Below, piece after piece: positions 50,975 through 59,903 of a DNA stretch of 64,000 bases. The notes below the pieces were generated by a model, which saw only the letters and a program-made list of their open reading frames with translations, had not been told where the DNA came from and did no database searches. Made by a program: the position numbers and the translations under genes. Positions within the stretch are counted from its first letter, which is position 1; each line of letters opens with the position of its first letter. Source of the stretch: JBGSIC01 sp041751875 (lineage in GTDB: Bacteria; Bdellovibrionota; FAC87; UBA2466; JACKAF01); assembly GCA_041751875.1 (NCBI GenBank), contig JBGSIC010000004.1, positions 62,001-126,000 on the forward strand, in the 5' to 3' direction.

Positions 50975-51412
50975 CTACCCGTCGATTAACTCCGGCAACT
51001 TTGCGGCGTTAAACCAGAAGCGATCAATGGCATCACCGATACGATTAAACTCCTCTATGCGCATGGGTTTTGCCAAGTACGCATTTGCTTGAAACTTATA
51101 ACTGTCTAAAATGTCGTTTTGCGCTTCGGAAGACGTGAAAATGATCACGGGAATATAGGAGATCTCTGGGTTCGATTTAATCCCTTTTAAGACTTCCATT
51201 CCGCTTTTCTGTGGCAGATTCAAGTCCAAAAAAATCAAATCAGGCCGGGAAGCATTTTCGTACTTTCCCTTCCGCGCCAAAAAATGTTCCGCTTCTACAC
51301 CGGTAGTCACCACTTCGACCGTAACGCCCGCCTGACACCTTTCAACCATTTGCTTCACCAAATGAATATCTCCAGGGTTGTCTTCGACTAATAGCAGTCG
51401 CAATTGAGCCAA
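50975..51412 (-). CDS. Single-domain response regulator (Rcp1/CheY-like)
   Basis: A 145-residue receiver domain and nothing else. It has LLLVEDNPGDIHLVKQMVER (acidic pocket), DLIFLDLNLPQKSGMEVLKG with the phospho-acceptor Asp63, VIIFTSSEA and ANAYLAKPMRIEEF with the conserved Lys. Rcp1-type regulators pair with phytochrome-like or PAS kinases. The TTG at 51412 is chosen because GGGAGG lies a few nt upstream; codons further upstream are open but look non-coding. It precedes the hybrid kinase by 66 nt on the same strand, whose N-terminal receiver is of the same sub-type. Confidence 0.85.
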   Translation of the reverse strand: MAQLRLLLVEDNPGDIHLVKQMVERCQAGVTVEVVTTGVEAEHFLARKGKYENASRPDLIFLDLNLPQKSGMEVLKGIKSNPEISYIPVIIFTSSEAQNDILDSYKFQANAYLAKPMRIEEFNRIGDAIDRFWFNAAKLPELIDG

Positions 51413-51623
51413 CGTGCCTCCCTTGCTTTTACTGGGCTGCCGGTTAATTTTTGATAAACCAACGTTTTCATTTTTGAACTCGAATTCTTTACGCCGTGCC
51501 CAAAACCTAACTCCAAAATCGCCATTACACAACGGTATCTCATTCCCGACGTCAAATTTAGGTGGGTTTAGTAAAAACGCTTAGATCTCGGGCACTTGGG
51601 CTTCGCAAAAGGAATAAATTATT

Positions 51624-52802
51624 CTAGCATTCGTGAGCGGGGGAATAGGCAGAGCGGGGCGATGTGTGAAACTGGGTATGGCCGGAACAGTTAATCACCA
51701 CACACTGTCCCGCTTTGATACGGCCGCTCTGGCACAACTTGAGAAATCCAGCGCACGCGGCTGCGGCCGCCGGCTCCATGGAAACTCCCTCTTTCCGCGC
51801 GAGTAGAGAAAGCGCGTGGAAAGATTCGGCGTCAGACACAGATTCCATGGTCCCTCCATAGTTGTCTACCACTCCCTTTAATAGAGGATAGACTTCGCCT
51901 GGATTGCCCGTAGAGAGAGGCGCAATTAACGTATTGGGGCGTTTCACTGGCTCAACTCGTACGAGTTGTCGCTGGAAGCTTCGCACGAGCGGGGCGCAAC
52001 CCTCGGACTGAATGAGCGCAAAACGGGGTATATTCTCGATAAACTTCATCTTTGCTAATTCGACAAAACCTTTCCAAACTCCCACCGGCCCGAGGCCCCC
52101 GCTTACTGCTTGCACATACCAATCGGGCGCGACGAATAAAAGGTCACGGTTTCCCAATTGCTCCGCCATCTCAAACGCGATGGTTTTCATGGCCTCCTTA
52201 CCAGCGAGTTCTCGAACGCCCTCATCCAAATAGAATCCTTTGTCCTTCGAAAAAGTTCGTGCGGCCTCTTTCGTCGCGTCGTATGTTCCGTGGCACTCTT
52301 TTACTTTTGCGCCATACAGAGCGCATTCCCTTTTTTTCTCCTTTGGAACATCCTGATTGAGAAAAAGCCAAAGCTGCACACCCGCCCGCGCTGCATAGGC
52401 AGAATAAGCGAGAGCGGCGTTTCCCGCGGACGCGATCACCAGATCACGAATCCGTTTTTCTCTGCAATAACTTAGCGCCACCGAAGCTTGGCGATCCTTA
52501 AACGAATGTGTGGGACCTCGTCGCTCATCTTTAAGGTAAACCCGAGATCCTTCTACCCACGAACTCAATAAAGAAGAATAGAGTAAGGGCGACCCACCCT
52601 CCCCCATCGTAATAGCAAGTTCCGGTTTCAGAACGGGGAGAAGTTCCCAGTATTTCCATAGCGAAAAATTTCGCTTTGAAAGTTCTCTTCTCCAAATCTG
52701 CGCAACCGATGCGTAGTCATAGTGAGGATGCAGCCACGGTTCAAATAGGGGAGACGCCGCCAAACCAGACAAAATAGGGGGATAAGTCGCGACGGTGGGC
52801 AT
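51624..52802 (-). CDS. Threonine synthase-like PLP enzyme
   Basis: A 392-residue fold-type II PLP enzyme. SLWKYWELLPVLKPELAITM (about 47-66) followed by GEGGSPLL is the threonine synthase start region; RRGPTHSFKDRQASVALSYC holds the PLP lysine (about 102); VIASAGNAALAYSAYAARAG is the phosphate-binding region; AVSGGLGPVGVWKGF is the second glycine loop. It would make threonine from phosphohomoserine. A start at 52871 is possible, but the ATG at 52802 gives a normal-length N-terminus and a 104-nt gap to the divergent DTW gene. No homoserine kinase gene is adjacent. Confidence 0.8.
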   Translation of the reverse strand: MPTVATYPPILSGLAASPLFEPWLHPHYDYASVAQIWRRELSKRNFSLWKYWELLPVLKPELAITMGEGGSPLLYSSLLSSWVEGSRVYLKDERRGPTHSFKDRQASVALSYCREKRIRDLVIASAGNAALAYSAYAARAGVQLWLFLNQDVPKEKKRECALYGAKVKECHGTYDATKEAARTFSKDKGFYLDEGVRELAGKEAMKTIAFEMAEQLGNRDLLFVAPDWYVQAVSGGLGPVGVWKGFVELAKMKFIENIPRFALIQSEGCAPLVRSFQRQLVRVEPVKRPNTLIAPLSTGNPGEVYPLLKGVVDNYGGTMESVSDAESFHALSLLARKEGVSMEPAAAAACAGFLKLCQSGRIKAGQCVVINCSGHTQFHTSPRSAYSPAHEC

Positions 52803-52906
52803 GGGATTAACGTTAAAAATACCCCATCCTAGGGCTGATGCGGTACGCAAAACCGCAACGGAGTAGGGCATTGTTTTCGCAACGGAAAATTGTTAACTCA
52901 AAGGGC

Positions 52907-53521
52907 ATGAAGTGCTCACGCTGCTGGAAACCGACTCTGCTCTGCCTTTGCGATGCCATCCGGCCCGCTCCGGCTCCTTTGCGCCTTTTGATCCTGCAGC
53001 ACCCTCAAGAAGCTAGAAATCCCAATAGTACCTCACGGTTACTTTCTCTTTCGATTGATAATTCCGTTCATCGCGTAGGGCTCTCGTGGCGATCTTTGGG
53101 AGCAGCCCTCGGAGAAGAGGCCAGCCCCAAGGACTGGGCAGTCCTTTACGCTGGCCAAGCGAAAGAAGCCCAAGCATTAGCGACCGACCAAACGGTTCAT
53201 CTCCTCTCCCCCGGAAAAAAGCTCCGCGATCTTCGTGGCGTTATTTTGCTCGATGGTAACTGGAAACAAGCAAAAACTTTGTGGTGGAGAAACGCGTGGC
53301 TCACGCGCCTCACTCGTATCGTACTAACGCCCCCGAACACGTCACTTTTTAATTCAGTAGGAAGGCAGCCTAGAAAACACTGCGTATGCACACTTGAGGC
53401 TGCGCTCGAAATTCTTCGTGCGTTTGGAAACGCTCAGGAGGCGGAAGCCAGCTTAGATCATGTGTTCCAGGCTTTTATGGGATCGCCATCCGCTTTGTCG
53501 CCGACACAAGATCCTCTCTGA
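52907..53521 (+). CDS. DTW-domain protein (tRNA-uridine aminocarboxypropyltransferase family)
   Basis: A 204-residue protein starting MKCSRCWKPTLLCLCD, a Cys-x2-Cys ... Cys-x-Cys zinc-type N-terminus usual in this family. LLILQHPQEARNPNSTSRLL (about 24-43) and GVILLDGNWKQAKTLWWRNA (about 109-128) are the family core; the name motif DxTW reads D-G-N-W here. Family members such as TapT add an aminocarboxypropyl group to uridine in tRNA using SAM. The ATG at 52907 has AAAGGG before it. The substitution of Thr by Asn may matter for activity. Confidence 0.8.
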   Translation: MKCSRCWKPTLLCLCDAIRPAPAPLRLLILQHPQEARNPNSTSRLLSLSIDNSVHRVGLSWRSLGAALGEEASPKDWAVLYAGQAKEAQALATDQTVHLLSPGKKLRDLRGVILLDGNWKQAKTLWWRNAWLTRLTRIVLTPPNTSLFNSVGRQPRKHCVCTLEAALEILRAFGNAQEAEASLDHVFQAFMGSPSALSPTQDPL

Positions 53522-53605
53522 CACAAAAGCGATCGATTTTTCTGACCCGCTTGGTACACAAAGTGCATTTCACGTCTTCCGACAAACAAATTTAACGGAG
53601 GATCG

Positions 53606-54625
53606 ATGGAAACATATACAAGAGACAATGGTTCGAACGTCGAAGTCCCAAGACGAGTGTCCTGGGGAGCGATTTTTGCGGGGCTGGTGACTGCCCTAGC
53701 GGTACAGCTCGTTCTAGGGCTTTTCGCCTCCTCCTGGGGCTCGGGCACCCTGGATTTTGCTCAAGAAAAACAACCGTTTTCAGGCCTAGGAACGGGCACC
53801 ATCATCTGGGCGGTCGTAAGCAGTCTGCTTTCCCTCTTTGCTGGTGGATGGGTTGCAAGTCATCTGGCTGGACGCTCACGCCAAACGGATCACGTTCTTC
53901 ATGGCGTAGTGACGTGGGGTCTCACCTCGCTCGCGATGTTCTACCTACTTACCACAACCGTAGGTGCCGTACTCACCGGAGCCTTCGGTGTGATTGGCAA
54001 AAGCGTGTCGTTCCTTGGACGGGGTGTTACGCAAGCGGTTCAGGCTGCCGGGCTTGGAGAAATGCCGAGTCTCGATCTGAGCGAGATAAAGCAAGAAGCC
54101 AAAACTCTTTTAGCGCAAACCGGAAAGAAAGAGTTGCAGCCCGATCAGCTCGAAAGCACAGCAAAGCGAATGGGGAACCAAGCTGAAGCAGGAGCCGAGT
54201 CCGCGGCAAAAAACCCGCAGCAGGCTGACCAAACGATAGAAGGCGTTATTGATCGCGTGCTAGCAAGATCGGAGAACGTGCTGGAAGAGGTGGATCAAGA
54301 GGCCATCGTGAATGTTCTCGTCGCGCGCACAGACATGTCGAAAGTGGAAGCCCAGAAAACCGTTTCTCGATGGACGCAAACGGCACAAGATGCGGCTCAA
54401 AAGGTGAAAGCACTCCGCGTTCAAGCCGAGGAGCAGGCCATTGCGGCAGCGGATGAAACGGCTCGTGCGGTTTCCCAAGCGAGCTTATGGGCCGCCATTT
54501 TTCTCCTTATCAGTGGCATCGCTGCTGCCTTAGGCGGCTACGTAGGTGGTTTACCTGACAAAAAGTCAGTGACCCCAAACCCGTTCACTCGTTCGGAGCC
54601 TGAACCCCGACGCGCGAGCGCCTAA
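53606..54625 (+). CDS. Four-helix membrane protein with soluble helical insert (PhnA-like/YrzE-like)
   Basis: A 339-residue protein. Three helices cluster at the N-terminus (about 19-44, 63-86, 96-125: SWGAIFAGLVTALAVQLVLG; IIWAVVSSLLSLFAGGWVAS; VTWGLTSLAMFYLLTTTVGA), then 170 residues of Gln/Ala/Glu-rich helix (about 140-290), and a last helix (about 293-318, SLWAAIFLLISGIAAALGGY). This matches the proteins often labelled 'PhnA-like' in proteobacteria, whose function is unknown. GGAGGATCG precedes the ATG. It is monocistronic: a clear terminator follows. Confidence 0.72.
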   Translation: METYTRDNGSNVEVPRRVSWGAIFAGLVTALAVQLVLGLFASSWGSGTLDFAQEKQPFSGLGTGTIIWAVVSSLLSLFAGGWVASHLAGRSRQTDHVLHGVVTWGLTSLAMFYLLTTTVGAVLTGAFGVIGKSVSFLGRGVTQAVQAAGLGEMPSLDLSEIKQEAKTLLAQTGKKELQPDQLESTAKRMGNQAEAGAESAAKNPQQADQTIEGVIDRVLARSENVLEEVDQEAIVNVLVARTDMSKVEAQKTVSRWTQTAQDAAQKVKALRVQAEEQAIAAADETARAVSQASLWAAIFLLISGIAAALGGYVGGLPDKKSVTPNPFTRSEPEPRRASA

Positions 54626-54640
54626 CGAATGAAATCAAGG

Positions 54641-54676
54641 CGCGCTTTCTTTGCTTTGGCGAAGAAAGCGCGTTTT
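54641..54676 (+). terminator. Intrinsic terminator after the four-helix membrane gene
   Basis: An 11-pair perfect stem CGCGCTTTCTT (54641-54651) / AAGAAAGCGCG (54662-54672), loop of 10 nt, then TTTTCTATTTCT. It separates the rightward gene from the convergent secreted-protein operon. Confidence 0.85.
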
Positions 54677-54700
54677 CTATTTCTGATTTTACTTCTGGTT

Positions 54701-55768
54701 TTACTTTTGGCCCTCATCCCAGATCACTTCCCACTTTGCCTGTCTTTTTCTTTGCTCAGGCCAAGAAGCGGGGCCCAACCACTGTTTCCGCCATTTGGCA
54801 GAGCGCAAGTTTAACTGCCTGTCAGTTTCTCCCTCCACAGGTTCATCGCTGTCCAACCAATCTGGGAAAGCGGAAGTATCTGCCCAACTTTGGGACCCCC
54901 GAAAGAAAGCGCCCCAGCGCCTTAATCGCCAGCGGTTGTTCTCTGCTAGGAGGGCAACCGCTCTTTCCATCTCGGCCTGTGGAAGGGCATGCGACTTTTT
55001 CTCCACGCGCATGCCTTCAAGGGAAGCCCAAAAGAAACACACGTCTCCAAAACCCAGAGGGGTATACATCGGGGTTTCATGAAGCCGTCCCTGACATTGC
55101 CAACCTGCGCGGGAATCATTGCCAATTTTTACTTCTGACAGCAGTCGATCGTTTACTTCACGGATCATGGTACGCGTCGCCGTGAAAGGATCCCGTTTGT
55201 ACGCAAATTCTCCATCACTAGGTTCCACTTTAATTGCTGTCGCATGGTAAAGCGTGGCGGCATCATCGACCGCAATCACTTTGGAAAGTACGACCTTGCC
55301 GGTTGCTACAAACCCATCAAAAGGGAGCGACTGTATGGTATGGAGAGGTTCTCCTTCGAATCCTGCGTTAATATGTTTCCACAACCAAAACCACATTCTG
55401 CATTTTCCCGCTTCGCAGCGGATCGATTGGAACGGTTTGCCAAGATAGTTGTCGCTCACCCAATTGAATTGCTGGTCATCTTCCTCCCCGGGTAGGCCAT
55501 AATAAAACCAAGGCCAGTTGATGGGGGATGGTCTTTCAGGATTAAAGAAATTGTCTCGTGCCATGACCCGCACATTTCGATCTCCGGCAAGCTGACTCAA
55601 CACCGACTCCGCCTCTTCACCTTCCATTTCCACGACGACAGAGGGGGGAAGCTCGCCGGAAGCAGAGAAATAGGTCGTTTCGTAACCCTGCATCGGTTCG
55701 CAGACAAACGAACTCAAAAGAAAGCCCCAGGCCACTACAACGAATCGGTTTGTTACTCTGTTCAACAC
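54701..55768 (-). CDS. Secreted protein of unknown function (last gene of secretome operon)
   Basis: A 355-residue protein with a signal peptide (about 9-22, VVVAWGFLLSSFVC). The GTG at 55768 is chosen because GGGAGG lies 6 nt upstream. The mature part has a strand-rich first half and several Cys (IRCEAGKCRMWFWLWKH near 105-121; GWQCQG; GDVCFFW), suggesting disulfides in the periplasm. The C-terminal 80 residues are rich in Trp, Arg and Glu (RWRLRRWGAFFRGSQSWAD). I recognise no family. It lies 14 nt after the preceding 121-residue protein and ends the operon, facing a terminator region. Confidence 0.65.
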   Translation of the reverse strand: MLNRVTNRFVVVAWGFLLSSFVCEPMQGYETTYFSASGELPPSVVVEMEGEEAESVLSQLAGDRNVRVMARDNFFNPERPSPINWPWFYYGLPGEEDDQQFNWVSDNYLGKPFQSIRCEAGKCRMWFWLWKHINAGFEGEPLHTIQSLPFDGFVATGKVVLSKVIAVDDAATLYHATAIKVEPSDGEFAYKRDPFTATRTMIREVNDRLLSEVKIGNDSRAGWQCQGRLHETPMYTPLGFGDVCFFWASLEGMRVEKKSHALPQAEMERAVALLAENNRWRLRRWGAFFRGSQSWADTSAFPDWLDSDEPVEGETDRQLNLRSAKWRKQWLGPASWPEQRKRQAKWEVIWDEGQK

Positions 55769-55782
55769 GACGTGCCTCCCTC

Positions 55783-56148
55783 TCAATTAAGTGGGTTCTT
55801 GATAAAGTACTGTGTTCCCCGCTCCACTTTTTTTGAAACAGGAAAAAGGTATGTGTGTGCCTTTGCGGGATCGCGGCAGTCTCGTGTTCCTGCTTTAATC
55901 ACAACTTCCAGAAACACTTCTGGTCCGTTGGGTCCCCTGTCATTCGACTGCAAGAGTTTAAGAGGCAGTCTTCCACAAGAGCCCACCACAACACTCAGGC
56001 GCGAACTCACCTCGCCCGGTGCGGCTTTGTCTTCCACAAAAGAAATATCGGGACGAGATATTGAAACCGGAACCATTTCGTCCTCCGCAAACGCCAACAA
56101 AGGTTGTAGTAGAAAGGCGGTTACCAATAAAACATGCTTTGTACTCAT
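55783..56148 (-). CDS. Small secreted protein of unknown function
   Basis: A 121-residue protein starting at ATG 56148 (GAGGAGA just upstream), with a signal peptide of about 20 residues (cleavage near AFA-ED). The mature protein has two cysteines (VVGSCGRLPL; AGTRDCRDPA) and a strand-like pattern, consistent with a small beta-sandwich. No family recognised. It sits between the 404-residue secreted protein (10 nt upstream) and the 355-residue one (14 nt downstream). Confidence 0.65.
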   Translation of the reverse strand: MSTKHVLLVTAFLLQPLLAFAEDEMVPVSISRPDISFVEDKAAPGEVSSRLSVVVGSCGRLPLKLLQSNDRGPNGPEVFLEVVIKAGTRDCRDPAKAHTYLFPVSKKVERGTQYFIKNPLN

Positions 56149-56158
56149 CTGTTTCTCC

Positions 56159-57373
56159 TCAGAACTGCCGCACACAGATGACTTCTCCGTAGAGCTGTCG
56201 GTGTGTCGGGTAAATATTAATTTTGGGATGCTTGAAAGGTTGAAACATCGCTACCGCATCGTTCCCCATCAAAGGGGCTGGGCCCGAATCGGCGGTATAA
56301 AACTTAGGTTGCCCGGAAGCAAAGTAGGGCGAAAAAGTTTCATAAATCTTAGGCCAGTACTCGCGCGTGCGGTACGGATCAATTTTCACTACTTTTCCCT
56401 GATGGGTGTGGACGTCCATGAAGGAATTGACTCGAGCCAACTGAAAGCCCATGGAAGCACAAACACCTTCTGCTTCTCCCAAACTGCGTGCCACCTCCGT
56501 CTGCCCTCCCCGGCTTTGGTGCCGCTGAATCGCCCACTGTAGGCGCAAATCATGATCGGTAAGTACCACTTGGTCGTTCGTGGTTTGAACTTCCCACCGT
56601 TGCGCGGCTTTGGCCGGTCTGACGACGCCACCCACGGTGGGCGCCGACCCTGTGCCGCCGGGTTGTTTGGCAGCATCCCGTTTGGCGAGAAAGCCTGCCG
56701 GGACCTCCACCACCTCATCCAGCGCAATCGCTCCCCAACACTCAAAGTAGTGAGGTTTCTCATCCTCAAACGCGACAGGATGGTCTTCTCCGTCCCCTTC
56801 GGCGTTCACTCCCGTTTTGCACCGAAGAATCACAGTCGCATCGGGTTCTTCGGTAATTTCTTTGGTAGGAAAGTAGGTTTCTCGTCCATTGGCATCCACT
56901 CCTTCTCGCTCACTCGGGAGTACATCCCACATATCGTACATATGTTCAGCCGAAGGCCCCCGAAACTTGGCGACGATATACTTTCTTCCCCGGATACTTA
57001 CCCGACTAAGCTGGGTCTCATTGAGGTAACTGGGAAAGGCAATGTGAACGAAACCGAATGTGACGTCTCTGCTGTCATCACACCCCAAAGCAAACGCAGC
57101 ATCGCTGGTGAAAAAGGTTTTGCCGGTTTTGCCCATGCCAAACTGCTGCACATGACCCTCTTTTGTTTTGCCTTGGTTATGCGCCGTCCACAGCGGGCAA
57201 ATTCGCTTGGCTTCTTCCAGTGAAAAAACCGCAAAATAAGATGCAGGAAACTGCCAATGCGAACCTGGTTGGTAATGAAGTACACGCGTCTTGGCGAGAT
57301 TAGCGGCAAGTTCGGGAGGCGGAGCGGCAAAGGCACTGAGTACGAACACCGCAGAGAACAACCAGGTTTTCAT
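56159..57373 (-). CDS. Secreted protein of unknown function (404 aa)
   Basis: A 404-residue protein with a short signal peptide (about 1-16, cleavage AFA-AP). It has five to six cysteines spread through the chain (KRICPLW, FALGCDDS, ILRCKTG, YFECWGA, GVCASMG, VICVRQF), possibly three disulfides, and several aromatic-rich strand segments (SHWQFPASYFAVFSLEEAKR). A Pro/Gly linker near 235-250 splits it into two halves; the second half again contains EAEGVCASMG and SFMDVHTHQG. The ATG overlaps the MFS stop by 4 nt. Family unknown. Confidence 0.65.
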   Translation of the reverse strand: MKTWLFSAVFVLSAFAAPPPELAANLAKTRVLHYQPGSHWQFPASYFAVFSLEEAKRICPLWTAHNQGKTKEGHVQQFGMGKTGKTFFTSDAAFALGCDDSRDVTFGFVHIAFPSYLNETQLSRVSIRGRKYIVAKFRGPSAEHMYDMWDVLPSEREGVDANGRETYFPTKEITEEPDATVILRCKTGVNAEGDGEDHPVAFEDEKPHYFECWGAIALDEVVEVPAGFLAKRDAAKQPGGTGSAPTVGGVVRPAKAAQRWEVQTTNDQVVLTDHDLRLQWAIQRHQSRGGQTEVARSLGEAEGVCASMGFQLARVNSFMDVHTHQGKVVKIDPYRTREYWPKIYETFSPYFASGQPKFYTADSGPAPLMGNDAVAMFQPFKHPKINIYPTHRQLYGEVICVRQF

Positions 57374-58767
57374 TTCACGACCTCTTTCTGAACAATGGAA
57401 ATATAGGGCTCCAAGTGACTTTCACTTTGTGAGTCCAACAAAATTCGACACAGACCAACCGTACTGAGTAAAACAGTGAGAGCGGCAAAAAACCAAAGCG
57501 TGAGTCCCGCATCGGAGAATACCGAACTGATTCCCATGAGAAGCGCTCCGGCAACGTGTTCCAAAAAGGAGCCGAACGACAAAATGGTGGCACGTTCTCC
57601 GCTTTGAATCAAAGCGTGCTTCAGACTATCAGAAAGAGAAGTGAGCACACTGGGAATCGCCCTGTGCCAAGCAAGAAGCGACATGAAAAGAGTAAACTGT
57701 AAAGGAGACTGTCCCCCGTCACCGTAGTGGGAAAGAATAAGGATGGGCACCGCAATGAGAAGCGTAAAGGCGCTATAAAAACCCACAAGCGGAGTGACCT
57801 GGTTCCTAGTTGAGCAGGCCTTGCGTAACCAATAGCGCGAAAAGAGCCAGTTGCCCAATAGCGTGGAGAGCCCCAATACGAGAGTCAAGGCCATCCAATG
57901 CCAGGAGAGTTTGCTCATGTCCAAAAAGGAAAAGCGCTCATGAGCGACGACGGGCCATAGGTACCCGACCACGCCAACCAAGGCGACCACCATCGCCTGC
58001 GTCAAGAATAGAGCACACAAGGATTTATTCTGACGTAAACCTTGCCACGCGCTTCCCATGCAATGACCAACCGAACGACGGAGAAAACAAACCATCCCTA
58101 AGGACTGCGGTGAACGCATCTTGGGAGATTCGTCCATCCAAACAGTTAAAGGAATGGTAGCGGCGAGACAGAGGAGTGCCGCCAGCGTATAGAGCAAAAG
58201 AATGTGACCAGTCAAAAAAGCGGCCATTCCGAGTAGCGAGCCGACTAAAAAGCAGACGTGATACCAGTTTTGCCCCATAAAAAGCATGTGGCTCACATGT
58301 TCGCTGTTACCCCGATCACTCATGTGATCGCTGAGCCAAGCTAAAAAAGCGCCGTTAATCAGCGTAAAGTACAGTGCGTAGGTGAATTCTCCTCCCGCTG
58401 CCAAAAGAAGAACCCACTTCGAATCTGGGGCAAGGTGAACGCCCGCAAAGAACAGGAAGGTTAAGGCAAAAAAGCACAGACTCAAAAGCACGGCTTTTCT
58501 GCGTCCCAAAATGTCGGCTAACACGCCCGTGGGGATCTCAAACACCCCGCCCAAAAAAACTCCTAGGGCGAAGAGAAAAGCCACCCATTGCACCGGAGCG
58601 AGTCCAAAGAGTTCGCTAAATCCGTACGTTGTCAGACGATTTAGGATGACGAGTGCTGCCGTCTGAAGAAAAACCCCTTGGCAGAAACCTCGGGTGCTTC
58701 TTGAGACAATCACCACTCGTCGCGCAACTATGCTTTCTCGCCCTCCCACACGCTCTCCCTGTGGCAA
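57370..58767 (-). CDS. MFS transporter
   Basis: A 465-residue protein with about twelve helices. FEIPTGVLADILGRRKAVLL (about 77-96) is the conserved loop 2-3 motif of the major facilitator superfamily. The large cytoplasmic loop is at about 215-245. The longest start is TTG 58767 (AGGA about 10 nt upstream); GTG at 58749 is an alternative. It lies inside the secreted-protein operon, 5 nt from the gene before and overlapping the gene after by 4 nt. Substrate unknown; context suggests it supplies or exports something used by the secreted proteins. Confidence 0.82.
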   Translation of the reverse strand: MPQGERVGGRESIVARRVVIVSRSTRGFCQGVFLQTAALVILNRLTTYGFSELFGLAPVQWVAFLFALGVFLGGVFEIPTGVLADILGRRKAVLLSLCFFALTFLFFAGVHLAPDSKWVLLLAAGGEFTYALYFTLINGAFLAWLSDHMSDRGNSEHVSHMLFMGQNWYHVCFLVGSLLGMAAFLTGHILLLYTLAALLCLAATIPLTVWMDESPKMRSPQSLGMVCFLRRSVGHCMGSAWQGLRQNKSLCALFLTQAMVVALVGVVGYLWPVVAHERFSFLDMSKLSWHWMALTLVLGLSTLLGNWLFSRYWLRKACSTRNQVTPLVGFYSAFTLLIAVPILILSHYGDGGQSPLQFTLFMSLLAWHRAIPSVLTSLSDSLKHALIQSGERATILSFGSFLEHVAGALLMGISSVFSDAGLTLWFFAALTVLLSTVGLCRILLDSQSESHLEPYISIVQKEVVK

Positions 58768-58772
58768 ACTGG

Positions 58773-59903
58773 CTAATTCCTAGCTGGCAATTCCTGCTGG
58801 ATCTCGACTCGGTACTGAAGGGTCGGATCGCCAGACGAGGGCTCCATCACCAAGTTGATCGTATTGTCCTTGGTAAACTCCGCATGAATGACCTCAGGTC
58901 CACAGGCATCGGAATCATCAATTCGGAAGGCGGTTACCTCTTCTCTGCCCTTTGCCGGCCGAGCAAATTTCAGTTTCTCCGTCGGCTCCATGTTGGGAAC
59001 AATCAGCTCGGTAAGGATGGCTTCCGCGCTGATCGACATTTGGTATCCGCCGCCCTCTTTTTGCCGCACATTGCAAAGAGCGACTTTCACGGTTTCGCCG
59101 TTGTCGCGAGGAATCACAATGGCGCCGGAACGTTCCCGGTGATGAAAACGGGCATCGAATCCTGAAAGACTTCCCACCACACGTTCATCGCCTTCAGCGA
59201 CACCGGTGCGGGACTCGTAGACCTCCATGCGAAGCGGTAGGCGTTCAAAATGGGCACGGTAAATAGCCGCGCCTCCCGCTCTAGAATCTTGATAGCTCTC
59301 GAATTTTTCACGAATGTCTTCAAGTTCGCCCAGTTCTACCAACACTGATTCTTCCACCATGTCGATGCTCTTACCGCCCGTAACGCGTTTGGTTTGGGCG
59401 ATATGTTGCTCTATCTCATCGGCGACATCGACTTCCATGGAACCCGCCGGGAGTTCGGATACCGCGTTGCGCTCTTTATCCAGTAGAAACCAACGATTGG
59501 GTGAATTTAGTTCATAAGAAGAAAGGGCTTTAGGCAGGTCGAAAAAGGAGAACTTATCGGTCAGTTTGTCTTTTCCCACAAGCTCCTGCATGCGACCCAA
59601 GAACGCTTTTCGGCCCGAGCTATCGAGTGAATGGTAGCTATTACTACCCACCACCGTTAGCACCCATGAGCCGCTCCGATTGTTAGGGTCGATGGTGAAA
59701 ACGCCCTTTTCTAGTTCGGTGACCTTGCGTCCAAAATCGACGCTATCCCAAAAATCTCCGAGGACCTCGCCCTGGTCCGCCTCCGAAATGCGCGCTTTGG
59801 TGATCACCATGGCGCCTTTCTTATCGGTCTGGTAGGCACCCTCACAAACGGATCCGGCACCCACGATCACTACACATACAAACGCAAAGAACCACTTATT
59901 CAT
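58773..59903 (-). CDS. Secreted protein of unknown function (376 aa)
   Basis: A 376-residue protein starting at ATG 59903 with AAGGAG 6 nt upstream. Signal peptide about 1-22 (WFFAFVCVVIVGAGSV, cleavage near CEG-AY). The middle is acidic and helical (DEIEQHIAQTKRVTGG; ELEDIREKFESYQDSR) and the C-terminal third strand-rich. Two cysteines in the mature part (VALCNVRQK; SDACGPEV). No family recognised. The start overlaps the end of the upstream gene by 8 nt. Confidence 0.65.
   Translation of the reverse strand: MNKWFFAFVCVVIVGAGSVCEGAYQTDKKGAMVITKARISEADQGEVLGDFWDSVDFGRKVTELEKGVFTIDPNNRSGSWVLTVVGSNSYHSLDSSGRKAFLGRMQELVGKDKLTDKFSFFDLPKALSSYELNSPNRWFLLDKERNAVSELPAGSMEVDVADEIEQHIAQTKRVTGGKSIDMVEESVLVELGELEDIREKFESYQDSRAGGAAIYRAHFERLPLRMEVYESRTGVAEGDERVVGSLSGFDARFHHRERSGAIVIPRDNGETVKVALCNVRQKEGGGYQMSISAEAILTELIVPNMEPTEKLKFARPAKGREEVTAFRIDDSDACGPEVIHAEFTKDNTINLVMEPSSGDPTLQYRVEIQQELPARN

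Noticed and set aside
55772..56542. 256-codon rightward frame across two secreted-protein genes
   Set aside because: Opposite strand of genes with signal peptides, ribosome sites and tight operon spacing; its start lies over the GTG region of the 355-residue gene.
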